Assembly: GCF_002878395.1 (NCBI RefSeq)
Contig: NC_061114.1
Coordinates: 162,203,367-162,267,366 of the forward strand
Direction: 5' to 3'
DNA length: 64,000 nucleotides
DNA from: Capsicum annuum
Lineage: Eukaryota > Streptophyta > Magnoliopsida > Solanales > Solanaceae
Within the stretch, counting starts at the first letter, position 1, and every line of letters starts with the position of its first letter. Made by a program: the position numbers and the translations under genes. Under the pieces are notes generated by a model. That model was not told the DNA's origin. It saw only the letters and a list, made by a program, of their open reading frames with translations, and did no database searches. This document shows, in pieces, positions 41,901 through 52,559 of this stretch.

Positions 41901-43420
41901 ATGGGTGACAACCATCAAATCGATGGTGGAAAAATAGAATCGAAAGATTAATGGACTACGGTAAGCTTCAAAAGAACCAGAAGAAGTTCCCTATCTAAGG
42001 AGAACACACATGCAAAGGTGAGTGATTCCAGATCAGGTAAGTTTCCTACCTCCACAATGGCGCCACCGGGAAAAGTAAGGCGATTAGCGCCGAAACCCTA
42101 CCGCAAGGCAGATAATTTAGGGCTTCGATTTCCAAGGCCCATTACCATACTTCCAAAAGTAGAATAGGTCCACACAGCGACATCAGCCCAAGTCCTCCTA
42201 GGACTAATAAGGACTCTAACTCTCCTAATGAGAGCAAACAGGGCTTTCTTAAACTGGACTTTAATAAGAACAATAAAAAAGATTTTTTCAGGCCCAACAA
42301 TCCCCCGACTAAGGTCCAAACTATTCCTTCTTTGGGAATGAAGGCACAAGAAGTCTTAACTATCTTGTCAAAGACTTTTGAGGCAACAGAACCTCAAAAT
42401 TTGGTTCATCCTCAGTCAACTACTACCCCCTCACTGTGGCTACGAGTCAAATCACTAACTCTGATATGACTAAAATAGGGGAACAAACTTTAAACCATCC
42501 TAACCTTTTCTTTTCTAAGACTCCCACTGAATGCTCCTCTACTCACTACCTCGACCATTCTAAAATCCTCTTAACTTCTTCTAATTTTGGACCTCCTAAA
42601 TCTCTCACCTTCACAATAGCTTTACTCCTAATGAGCCATCTACCAATATCCTTGCTCGAGATGGGCCTAGCAAACCAAATAATCCCCCTACATCTGGAAT
42701 AGAAAGGGATCAAGTTTAGAATAATAATCCAGGACCCATGCTACTTAGCCCAAGTAGTGATGGAGGGGTTGAACCAAGGCCTCCAAAACTTTGGGCAAAA
42801 CATATGGCTGACAGCCCTCATAAGGATATCCAACTAAGCCCAAGTAGCTCCCCTATCCTAGGAGTTGCTGAATGCAGAAATGACCCTCACAGGTCAATCT
42901 CTTCCATTCCTCCCTACCAAAATTCCACTGATGCTGGAGAGGGGCCCTCCTTTTATGCTAGTACTTGGGCCCCCTAAGTTAGGAGGAACTACTTTAGAAC
43001 CCTCAATTCCTATCGACACCATCCACCCCTCAGGAGGTAAGAGAAAGGAAGCTAACACTAGAGGCCTTAAGGGAGAACAATCTAAAAATGGAGAATATCT
43101 TAGCATCTGTGAGAGCCCTAAGAACAGAGGTAGAAACTCTAGGAAAGCTAGTTCACTTTACCTTCGAAGATGCCATAAGCGAAATGACAATAATCCTTAT
43201 ACCACAAAACCTAAGAACCCTCGACTTGGAAGTTGTTCCCCCATCCCTCATGATTGGGAAATTCTACAAGACAAAGATATCCCCTCTATCAAGAAAGAAG
43301 AAATATCTAGAGGAGGGGAATCCAGTTTAGGGAAAGGGCAAGGAGATTCTACAGGAGCCCACAACCCCCCAACCATTTATGATGAATTACATAATATAGA
43401 ACACTAAGGAAGCTAATGGT
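41901..43420 (+). other. LINE ORF1-ORF2 linker region, low-complexity Pro/Ser-rich
   Basis: Frames here (42436-43407) are Pro/Ser-rich, overlap in several frames and show no domain; the probable in-frame piece is 43088-43330. It is best read as decayed ORF1 tail or ORF2 N-terminal linker. Confidence 0.4.
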
Positions 43421-45515
43421 GCAGACTTCAAAAGGCACTATAAAGCTATAGTAGACCTCCATAAAACTCTCATCCTAGCTCTCCAAAAATCTCATATGGG
43501 TGACCATAATCATCTTGCTGACTTACTTGGTTTTGATAAGAAAATTCAGTACCTTGTAGTTAGATACGCAGGTGGCATAGCCATCATATGGAATAATGAC
43601 AATATCACCATCAATGACATCAATATCTCTCCTCAGGATATCCATATTACTATTCAGGATAGCCATCTCCCTTCTTTTTGGTTTTTTAGTACAATCTATG
43701 CTAACAACTCTCTTGAGGAGAGGAAGAACCTTTGGGAACAGTTGATGGCCTTTATTGATTCCATAAGGGACTTTCTCAATAATGCTTAGCTGGTGGAAGG
43801 GAACTTTAATGAAATTTTTAAATCCTTAGAGAAATTTGGGGGGAACTGCATCAGTCACAATAGAGCTAGTCTTTTCTGGGAATGCATAAATCATAGCAGC
43901 CTTATAGACCTGGGTTTTAAAGGTAGAAAATTCACCTGTTCTAGCAAAAGATTCAGGAACAGGGGTTCCCTAATCATGGAAAGGCTGGATAGGTGCTTAG
44001 CTAATGATTCCTGGATAAATTTTTTTCCTGAAGCGTCTATAACTCTCCTTCCAAGAACTCATTCTGACCATTCCCCATGTTGGTCACTATCTCCAAATAC
44101 CATATGATTTTCTCTAAACCTTTTAGAAAAGAAACCATCTGGTAGTCCCATCCTACTTTCCCTGACATGGTCAAAAGCTGTTTTCAGGAAAACTCTAACC
44201 TCACTCAATCCACTACCAACTTTCAGCCTATCATCACCTCTTGGAATAAAGAGATCTTTGGAAATATCTTCCATAAAAAAAGAAAAATCCTTGCTAGACT
44301 TGAGGGCATCCAGAGGTCTAAAGATTATCCCTATAACTCCTTCCTGTAAAACCTTGAATTACATGTCACAAAGGAGTATAGTGATATTCTTAGACAAGAG
44401 CGGGAATTTTGGAAGCTCAAATCCAGAATAAACTGGCTCACTGATGGAGATCGGAATACTAAGTTTTTCCACACCTCTACTATAAATAGGAGGAGAAACA
44501 ATAGGATTAATTCCATTAAGGATGATTTTGGCAACTGGCAGTACACTCATGAGGATATTTCTACCACCATCCTCAACTTCTACCACTACCTATACTCTTC
44601 TGAACAATCCTACTCTACCCTCAGCTTCCAAAAGAACCCCTCCTTCAGGGGATCCTTAAGCCCTAATATCCACTCTTCCAAAAGAACCCCTCCTTCAGGG
44701 GATCCTTAAGCCCTAATATCCACTCTATCTTAGAAGTCATCCTCATCCAATAAAAGATCAAAAAGGTTGTTTTCTCCTTTCAACTCAATAAGGCTCCTAG
44801 TCCAGAAGAAATCTACCTCCTCTTCTACCAGAAGTACTGGGGAATCTTAGAGCACTCTATAATATAATTCTGCAAAAAAACTTTTATATCTTGTACTATA
44901 AATAAGAAGGTTGATTCAATCTACCTCTGTGTAGTTCCCAAGAGCAAAAATACTACTAACCTCAGAAACTTTAGACCCATTGGCCTTTGCAACACCCAGT
45001 ACTCATTACCAAGATTATTGCCAACAGAATAAAGCTCCACTTAGGGGACCTCATTAGCCAATCCTAAGCAAGCTTTCTCTCCAATAAAAAGGATTTTGAC
45101 AATGCTATATTTGTTTAGGAGTACATCACTCATTTCTCCAAAATGAAAGGAAAGAATGCCAACATGATGCTCAAAATTGATCTTGAGAAAGCCTTTGACA
45201 GAATTGAATAATCTTTCATAAGATAGGCCTTGCACTTCTTCAACTTTCCATACAACCTCATCAAGCTTATCACGTAATGCATTTCCACCTCTTCTATATT
45301 CATTCTCATAAACGGGGGTAAGACAACTTTCTTCAAACCCTATAGGGGAATCAGATAGGGGGATCCCATCTTTCCCTATATTTTCATCCTCGGCATGAAA
45401 CTCCTATCTAGAAGGATTGACCATGAAATGGACCTCCTAAATTGGGACCCAATCTTCATCAATAAAAAAGGCCACAAGATCTCTCACCTTTTCTTTGCCG
45501 ATGACCTAATCCTTA
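43420..45515 (+). pseudogene. LINE ORF2: endonuclease and truncated reverse transcriptase
   Basis: The AP-endonuclease-like (EEP) domain runs from about 43420 (GADFKRHYKAIVDLHK) through MGDHNHLADLLGFDK, AIIWNNDNI and FWFFSTIYANN to EGNFNEI (normally GDFNE, so the catalytic Asp is Asn) and SDHSP (44070), the conserved endonuclease C-terminus. A spacer with NWLTDGDRNTKFFH at 44425-44475 precedes the reverse transcriptase: FQLNKAPSPEEIYLLFYQKYWG (44780), NLRNFRPIGLCNTQY (44960), IDLEKAFDR-type sequence at 45175 (shifted frame), GDPIFPYIF (45360) and FADDLIL (45497). Stops and frameshifts are frequent, and a 50-bp duplication lies at 44626-44725. Thumb, RNase H and tail are missing. Confidence 0.8.
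44626..44725. repeat. 50-bp tandem duplication, copy A only
   Basis: TTCCAAAAGAACCCCTCCTT...ATATCCACTC occurs twice, from 44626 and 44676; the corresponding place in copy B (about 49391) has one. Confidence 0.95.
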
Positions 45516-45786
45516 TGTAACGCCCTGAGTCTGTACCCCAGATGCTACATGGTTCTCATAATTCTAGAGGACCACAAGGCAACCCATGTCTGGTACCTGC
45601 TGGAATAACTAAATAATAATACTGTAAATCTATGGAAAGTAGGTAAAAACTGGCAATAAGGTTCAACACTATAAATAGAACTAAGTACGATATAATAATA
45701 CCAAAAATAAAATATCTGTCTGAAAATACTCTAGTCTGAAAAGCCTCTAATCTGTCTGAATTACGGAGTTGATGGGACAAGCAACT
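45516..45786 (+). repeat. LTR-like fragment starting TGTAACGCCC (copy A)
   Basis: Starts TGTAACGCCCTGAGTCTG exactly where the LINE stops, 271 bp long, with the next TGTAATACCCC start directly after. It is repeated at 50234-50504. Probably the edge of a Ty3-type or other nested element; family uncertain. Confidence 0.45.
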
Positions 45787-47832
45787 TGTAATACCCCGAG
45801 AATCCTAATCAATAGTAGAACCATGCTTCAAGCTCATAAGAAATAAATTTTAGTGATTTGATAGTTTTATGATCATATTTGATATATAATAAGGCCTCAA
45901 CTACATCCTAGCTATTAGACGAATCAAGACATCCTTTACCGATCGAATTCTTGAGAAAAAAATTGCCTTAGTCAAATTCAAATGATCATATCTTACTTTA
46001 TACAAAGAATTTTTTGATTTATTGACATGACAACAGATAGAATATTGAATTTTCTTTCCAACGATACCAATTTTGCCTAAATCTGGTATCAAGGTAAAGA
46101 GTTATGGCCATTTTATCGAGAGCTATACGAACTGCCCAGAAGCAACAGACAGACGGATGTACCATCGAGCTAGCGGTAGACCGTCGTCCAAGATGTTTCA
46201 ACTAAGGAAGTAACCCCATCTTCTAGCAAAGTATGATGGACATACCGACGAACCATCGAGCTAGGACGGATCGTCGAGCTAGCGATGGATCGTCTAGCTA
46301 GCGACGGACCATCGCACAAGCCATTGCAACTGAGGCAGTGAACCTGTGTTCTACCAAAGTGGCACAGGCAGACCAACAGACCATCGAGCTAGCAATGAAC
46401 CATCGTCCAAGCCGTCGCAGATCCCATTCAGCGATTTAAATCTATTTTTAAAAGGGTTTTTGGGTCTTTTCCTTTTAACACCTAATTATATCAGACTAGA
46501 GCCAATAACTCGTCATTTATCCCTAACATCAAAATTAGGGTTTCTTTCAAGATCTATTCCCAAGAAAAAGATTCAAACCCTTCTTCAATAAAACTTAAAA
46601 ATCAAAATGTCACCATTCAAGAACCTTCAAGAAAAATTAATCTTCTTTAAGATTCAAGATTTTGAGGTATCTTAGATGTTCATTCATGGGTACCTTCCAC
46701 CTATGAAGTTCAAAAATCCTTTTTCAAAAGTATAAAGATTTTGATTTATGTTTTTTATGTTTAAATTAGATTGAATTCATGTTCATGACATTGTTTAGGT
46801 TAAGATCCATGATTTAAGTGCAAGTTTCATGAATTTAGATAGCATGTGTGATGAATATGTGATCATCTTGATAAACTCTTGAATTTACAAAGTGATTAAG
46901 ATGTCTATAATATTAGTTTGATTTCAATCCCTGATCTAGATTACAAGTTCTAAGAATTGATCCTAATATGTGTTGAACTATATGGTATTCATAGTAAACC
47001 CTTTAATGTGTTAGTTGATTGTTGTAATCATGTCAACCCTAAGTGTTTATGATTTAAGGTACCAATTATGATTTTCATTTGTTTGATAAATTAACTATGA
47101 GAATGAAACAATGTCATTATAGCAAGCTAACATGTATTCCCCATTCATGTACAAGTTAATGCATTACAAGTGTTTGATAAAATATCTCTATGAATGGATT
47201 ATGATCAAGTGAACAATTATATGTTATTAAAAGTTATGCTTTACTTTATTTTCATGTTATCGAGTCTTGGGGTATTTAATACTCGACCATTTAGATGATT
47301 TTCTAGATCTAGTGACAGTCTTCAAGATACTCTCAATCAAGCCACGATCCACAGAACTCAGTCAGTCACCGAACTTAGGAAATCTCAGTAATATCAGTAT
47401 CAGTCCAGTCTAATTCAGACCTCAGTATTATTCAAGTATACAGATCAGAACTCAGTAGCATTGAGTCAATCAATAGAATTCAGTAGTATTTCGTCAGTCA
47501 CCGAAACTCAGTAAACTCAGATCAATTTAGTAAAACAGTTAGATAAGTAATAGTTCAGTCAAGCCTAGTATAAACTAGGAAATCAGTTCAGTGTCTTTCA
47601 GTTGGGAGTAGGACTTAGAACCGAGTGATCCTAGGGATGGTGGCACAACCGTTAGTTAGGACTGGGTCCCTAGAATTAATCCCTAAGTTCTAAAACTACA
47701 TAGCCAGCGTAGGTATGAGACGTCACCAGTTAGACAGGACTGACATACTTAGGGATCACCTGCTAGTACAGGACTGCTCTCAGGGGTAACTCGTTAGCTA
47801 GGACTGACTCCACAACATTTGTCTTTACCCGT
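45787..47832 (+). repeat. Ty3/Gypsy-type LTR sequence (copy A)
   Basis: Begins TGTAATACCCCGAGAATC, a start common to Solanaceae Ty3/Gypsy LTRs, and runs about 2 kb. It includes a CAGT-rich tract (47340-47540) and TTAGGACTGG-type repeats, features I recognise from such LTRs. No gag or pol follows; TnpD coding sequence starts at about 47836. It is therefore a solo or truncated LTR. The short frames in it (45556-46376 minus, 46346 plus) are not genes. Confidence 0.55.
46225..46330. repeat. About 19-bp GAGCTAGC-type tandem repeat in the LTR (copy A)
   Basis: ACGGATCGTCGAGCTAGCG-like units recur about five times; the copy B counterpart is at about 50960-51035. Confidence 0.7.
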
Positions 47833-47835
47833 GGT

Positions 47836-48803
47836 GTTATGTGTCATCGATCTGATGGAGAGGCTTGGAAGCATTTTGATGCAACTCATCCAGATTTTGC
47901 AGCTGAGCCATGAAATATTCATTTGGAGTTATGTGTAGATGGCTTTTCACCTTTTTCAGTTGGTGCTGCGCCATATTTATGTTGGCCTGTATTTATCAGC
48001 CCATATAATATTTCTCCTAAAATGTTGATTACTAGTCCATATATATTTTTGAATTGTGTTGTCCCTGGCCCGCGTAATCCAAAAAATAGGATAGATGTCT
48101 ACTTGCAATCTTTGATTGATCAACTTCAAATTTTATGGCATGAGGGGTTGAAACTTGGGACATTTCACCTTAATAGAATTTCAATCTGCATACATATCTA
48201 ATGTGGACTGTTAATGATTTTCCTACTTATGGAACATTTTCTAAGTGGATGACAATTGAAAAGTTGGCTTGTCCATACTGCATGAAAAAACAAAATCTTT
48301 CACATTGAGACATGATATAAAAAATTCATGATTTGATTATCGTCGTTGTTTCTTGCCACCTGATCCTGCATTTAGGAGACTCAGGAATACATTGAGAAAA
48401 AATAGAACTGAACATGATGGTCCACCTCTAAGGTTATCTGGTCTTGAAATCTGGGAGATAGTTCAGGATTTGCCTAAAGTTAGCGAGGAACCGTTGTTTA
48501 GGCTTGATAGATATGGCATTTTGCATAACTAGACTACTAAGCAAAGTATATTTTGGGAGTTAGACTATTGGCCACATAATTTACTTAGAAATAATGTTGA
48601 TGTCATGCATACTGAGAAAAACTATTCTGACAACTTATTCAATACAGTTATGGATGTCACCGGCATGACAAAGGATAATCCCAAGGACAGACTTGATTTA
48701 TCAAAATATTACTAACACAGAGAATTACACTTACAGGTGGGGCCCAATGGCAACGTTCTTAAGCCCGGCTAGTTATACATTCAAGTTGGAGCAAAAGCAA
48801 AAA
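47836..48803 (+). pseudogene. En/Spm TnpD (Transposase_21) fragment, copy A
   Basis: Reads MCHPSDGEAWKHFDATHPDF, then LCVDGFSPFSVGAAPYLCWP, SPYNISPKM and VVPGPRNPKNRIDVYLQSL, the core of plant TnpD (tnp2 family), followed by shifted frames (WTVNDFPTYGTFSKW; LACPYCM). Stops include TAA/TGA near 47912. The fragment ends at 48803, where LINE sequence of the duplication begins, so the DUF4218 part seen in copy B is absent. Confidence 0.85.
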
Positions 48804-50233
48804 ATAAATCACCTTCCAAGAACTCATTCTGACCATTCCCCCATGTTGGTCACTATCTCCAAATACCATATGATTTTCTTTAAACCTTTTAGAATGGAAA
48901 CCATCTGGTAGTCCCATCCTACTTTCCCTGACATAGTCAAAAGCTATTTTCAGGGAAACTCTAACCTCACTCAATCCACTACCAACTTCCAGCCTATCAT
49001 CACCTCTTGGAATAGAGAGATCTTTGGAAATCTCTTCCATAAAAAGAGGAAAATCCATGCTAGACTTGAGGGCATCCAGAGGTTTGAAGATTGTCCCTAT
49101 AACTTCTTCCTGCACAACCTTGAATTACACCTCACAAAGGAGTATAGTGATATTTTTAGACAAGAGCGGGAATTTTGGAAGCTCAAATCTAGAATAAACT
49201 GGCTCACCGATGGAGATCAGAATACTAAGTTTTTCCACACCTCTACTATCAATAGGAGGAGAAACAATATGATTAATTCCATTAAAGATGATTTTGGCAA
49301 CTAAAAGTACACTCATGAGGACATTTCTACCACCATCCTCAACTTCTACCACCATCTGTACTCTTCTGAACAATTCTACTCTACCTTCAGCTTCCAAAAG
49401 AACCCCTCCTTCAGGGGATCCTTAAGCCCTGATATCCACTCTATCTTAGAAGCCATCCCCATCCAAGAGAAGATCAAAAGGGTTGTTTTTTTTTCTTTCA
49501 ACCCAATAAGGCTCCTAGGCCAGAAGGAATCTATCTCCTCTTCTACTAGAAGTACTGGGGAATCTTAGAGCACTCCATAGTATAATTCTGCAAAAAAACT
49601 TTTATATCCGGTACTATAAATAAGAAGGTTAATTCAATCTACCTCTGTGTAATTCCCAAGTGCAAAAATACTACTAACTTCAAAAAATTTAGACCCATTG
49701 GCCTTTGCAACACCCAGTACTCATTACCAAGATTATTGCCAACAGAATAAAGCTCCACTTAGGGGACCTCATTAGCCAATCCCAAGCAAGATTTCTCTCC
49801 AATTAAAGGGTTTTTGAAAATGCTATATTTGTTCAGGAGTACATCACTTATTTCTCCAAAATGAGAGGAAAGAATGCCAACATGATGCTCAAAATTGATC
49901 TTGAGAAAGCCTTTGACAGAATTGAATAATCTTTCATAAGATAGGCCTTGCACTTCTTCAACTTTACATACAACCTCATCAAGCTTACCATGTCATGCAT
50001 TTCCACCTCTTCTATATTCATTCTCATAAACAAGGGTAAGACAACTTTCTTCAAACCCTATAGGGGAATCGGATAGAGGGATCCCATCTTTCCCTATACT
50101 TTCATCCTCCGCACGAAACTCCTATCTAGAAGGATTGACCATGAAATGGACCTCCTAAATTGGGACCCAATCTTCATCAATAAAAAAGGCCACAAGATCT
50201 CTCACCTTTTCTTTGCCGATGACCTAATCCTTA
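48804..50233 (+). pseudogene. LINE reverse transcriptase fragment, copy B
   Basis: Starts at the endonuclease motif LPRTHSDHSP, then spacer (NWLTDGDQNTKFFH at about 49197) and reverse transcriptase (RPIGLCNTQY at about 49690; DDLIL at about 50217). It lacks everything upstream of SDHSP, so it has no start and no endonuclease. The minus-strand frames here are antisense shadows. Confidence 0.85.
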
Positions 50234-52556
50234 TGTAACGCCCCGAGTCTGTACCCCAGATGCTATATGGTGCTCATAATTTCAGAGGACCACAAGCCAA
50301 CCCATTTCTGGTACCTGTTGCAATAACTAAATAATAATACTGTAAATGTATAGAAAGTAGGTAAAAACTGGCAATAAGGTTCAACATTGTAAATAGAACT
50401 GAGTACGGTATAATAATACAAAAAATAAAATATCTGTCTGAAAATACTCTAGTCTGAAAAGCCTCTAATCTGTCTAAACTATGGAGTTGATGGGACAAGC
50501 CCCTTGTAATACCCCGAGAATCCTAATCAATCGTACAACCATGCTTCAAGCTCATGAGAAATAAATTTTAGTGATTTAGTAGTTTTATGACCATATTTGA
50601 TGTGTATTAAGGCCTCAACTACATCCTAGCTATTAGACGAATCAAGACATCCTTTACCAATCAAATTCTTGAGAAAGAAATTGCTTAGTCAAATTCAAAT
50701 GATCATATCTTACTTTATACAAAGAATTTTTTGATTTATTGACATGACAACAGATAGAATATTGAATTTGCTTTCCAACGATACCAATTTTGCCTAAATC
50801 TGGTATCGAGGTAAAGAGTTATGGCCATTTTATCGAGAGCTATACTAACTGCCCAGAAGCAACAGACAGACAGATGTACCATCTAGCTAGCGACAAACCG
50901 TCGCCCAAGATATTTCAACTGAGGAAGTAACCCCATCTTCTAGCCAAAGTGCGATGGACATGCCGACGGACCATCGAGCAAGCGACGGATCATCGAGCTA
51001 GCGACGGATCATCGAGCTAGCGACGAACCATCGCACAAGCCATTACAACTGAGGCAGTGAACCTGTGTTCTACCAAAGTGGCACAGGCAGACCAACGGAC
51101 CATCGAGCTAGTGATGAATCGTCATCCAAGCCGTCGCAAATCCCATTCAGCGATTTAAATCTATTTTTAAAAGGGTTTTTGGGTCTTTTTCTTTTAACTC
51201 CTAATTATATCAGACTAGAGCCAATAACTCCTCATTCATCCCTAACATCAAAATTAGGGTTTCTTTCAAGATCTATTCCCAAGAAAAAGATTCAAACCCT
51301 TCTTCAATAAAACTTAAAAATCAAAATGTCACCATTCAAGAACCTTCAAGAAAAATTAATCTTCTTTAAGATTCAAGATTTTGAGGTATCTTAGATGTTC
51401 ATTCATGGGTACCTTCCACCTATAATGTTCAAAAATCCTTTTTCAAAAGTACAAAGATTTTGATTTATGTTTTTTATGTTTAAATTAGATTGAATTCATG
51501 TTCATGACATTGTTTGGGTTAAGATCCATGATTTAAGTGCAAGTTTCATGAATTTAGATAGCATGTGTGATATATATGTGATCATCTTGATAAACCCTTG
51601 AATTTACAAAGTGATTAAGGTGTCTATAATATTAGTTTGATTTCAATCCATGATCTAGATTACAAGTTCTAAGAATTGATCCTAATATGTATTGAACTAT
51701 ATGGTATTCATAGTAAACCCTTCAATGTGCTAGTTGATTGTTGTAATCATGTCAACCCTAAGTGTTTATGATTTAAGGTACCAATTATGATTTCCATGTG
51801 TTTTATAAATTGATTATGAGTATGAAATAATGTCATTATAGCATGCTAACATGTATTCCCCATTCATGTACAAGTTAATGCATTACAAGTGTTTGATGAA
51901 ATATCTCTATGAATGGATTATGATCAAGTGAACAATTATATGTTATTCAAAGTTATGCTTTACTTTATTTCCATGTTATCGAGTCCTGGGGTATTTAATA
52001 CCCAGCCATTTAGATGATTGTCTAGATCTAGTGTCAGTCTTCAAGATACTCTCAATCAAGCCACGATCCACAGAACTCAGTCTGTCACAGAACTTAGGAA
52101 ATCTCAGTAATATCAGTATCAGTCCAGTCCAGTTCAGTATTCAGTTCAGACCTCAATATTATTCAAGTATACAGATCAGAACTCAGTAGCATTCAGTCAA
52201 TCTATAGAATTCAGTAGTATTCTGTCAGTCATCAAAACTCAGTAAACTCAGTTCAGTAAAATAGTAAGATTAGTAATAGTTCAGTCAAGCCTGGTATAAA
52301 CTAGGAAATCATTTCAGTGTCTTTCAATTGGGAGTAGGACTTAGCACCGAGCGAGCCTAGGGATGGGGGCACACCCGTTAGTTAGGACTGGGTCCCTAGA
52401 ATTAATCCCTAAGTTCTAGAACTATATATCCAGCGTAGGTATGAGATGTCACCCTTTAGATCGGACTGACATACTTAGGGATCACCCGCTAGTACAGGAC
52501 TGCTTTCAGGGGTAACTCGTTAGCTAGGACTGACTCCACAATATTTGTCTTTACCC
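50234..52556 (+). repeat. LTR-type sequence, copy B
   Basis: Counterpart of 45516-47832: TGTAACGCCCCGAGTCTG at 50234 and TGTAATACCCCG at 50505. In one aligned sample near the start (about 185 bp) I count roughly 16 differences, but other parts are nearly identical, so divergence is uneven. Confidence 0.6.
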
Positions 52557-52559
52557 GTG

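Larger units (their letters stand above)
41143..45515 (+). mobile_element. L1-type LINE, 3' end replaced by LTR sequence
   Basis: Contains ORF1 (41184-41900) and ORF2 (about 43420-45515). It begins inside the Copia integrase and ends abruptly at the FADDL motif of reverse transcriptase, where TGTAACGCCC starts (45516). No poly-A tail remains. The last 1.48 kb (from 44039) is repeated at 48804-50233. Confidence 0.7.
44039..48803. repeat. Tandem segmental duplication, copy A (about 4.77 kb)
   Basis: Collinear with 48804-53527 along its whole length, covering LINE reverse transcriptase, Ty3-like LTR and TnpD. Landmarks: CCAAGAACTC 44051 and 48816; TGTAACGCC 45516 and 50234; TGTAATACCCCG 45787 and 50505; GCAAAAGCAAAAAAT 48791 and 53515. 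Copy A has an extra 50-bp repeat. Confidence 0.95.

Noticed and set aside
42098..43106. Overlapping frames on both strands between LINE ORF1 and ORF2
   Set aside because: Pro/Ser-rich low-complexity sequence without domain signal; at most one plus-strand frame (43088-43330) could be coding.
44059..46376. Several minus-strand frames of 60-75 residues (and their copies at 48.76-50.5 kb)
   Set aside because: They are antisense to LINE ORF2 and LTR sequence; their conservation between copies only reflects the tandem duplication.
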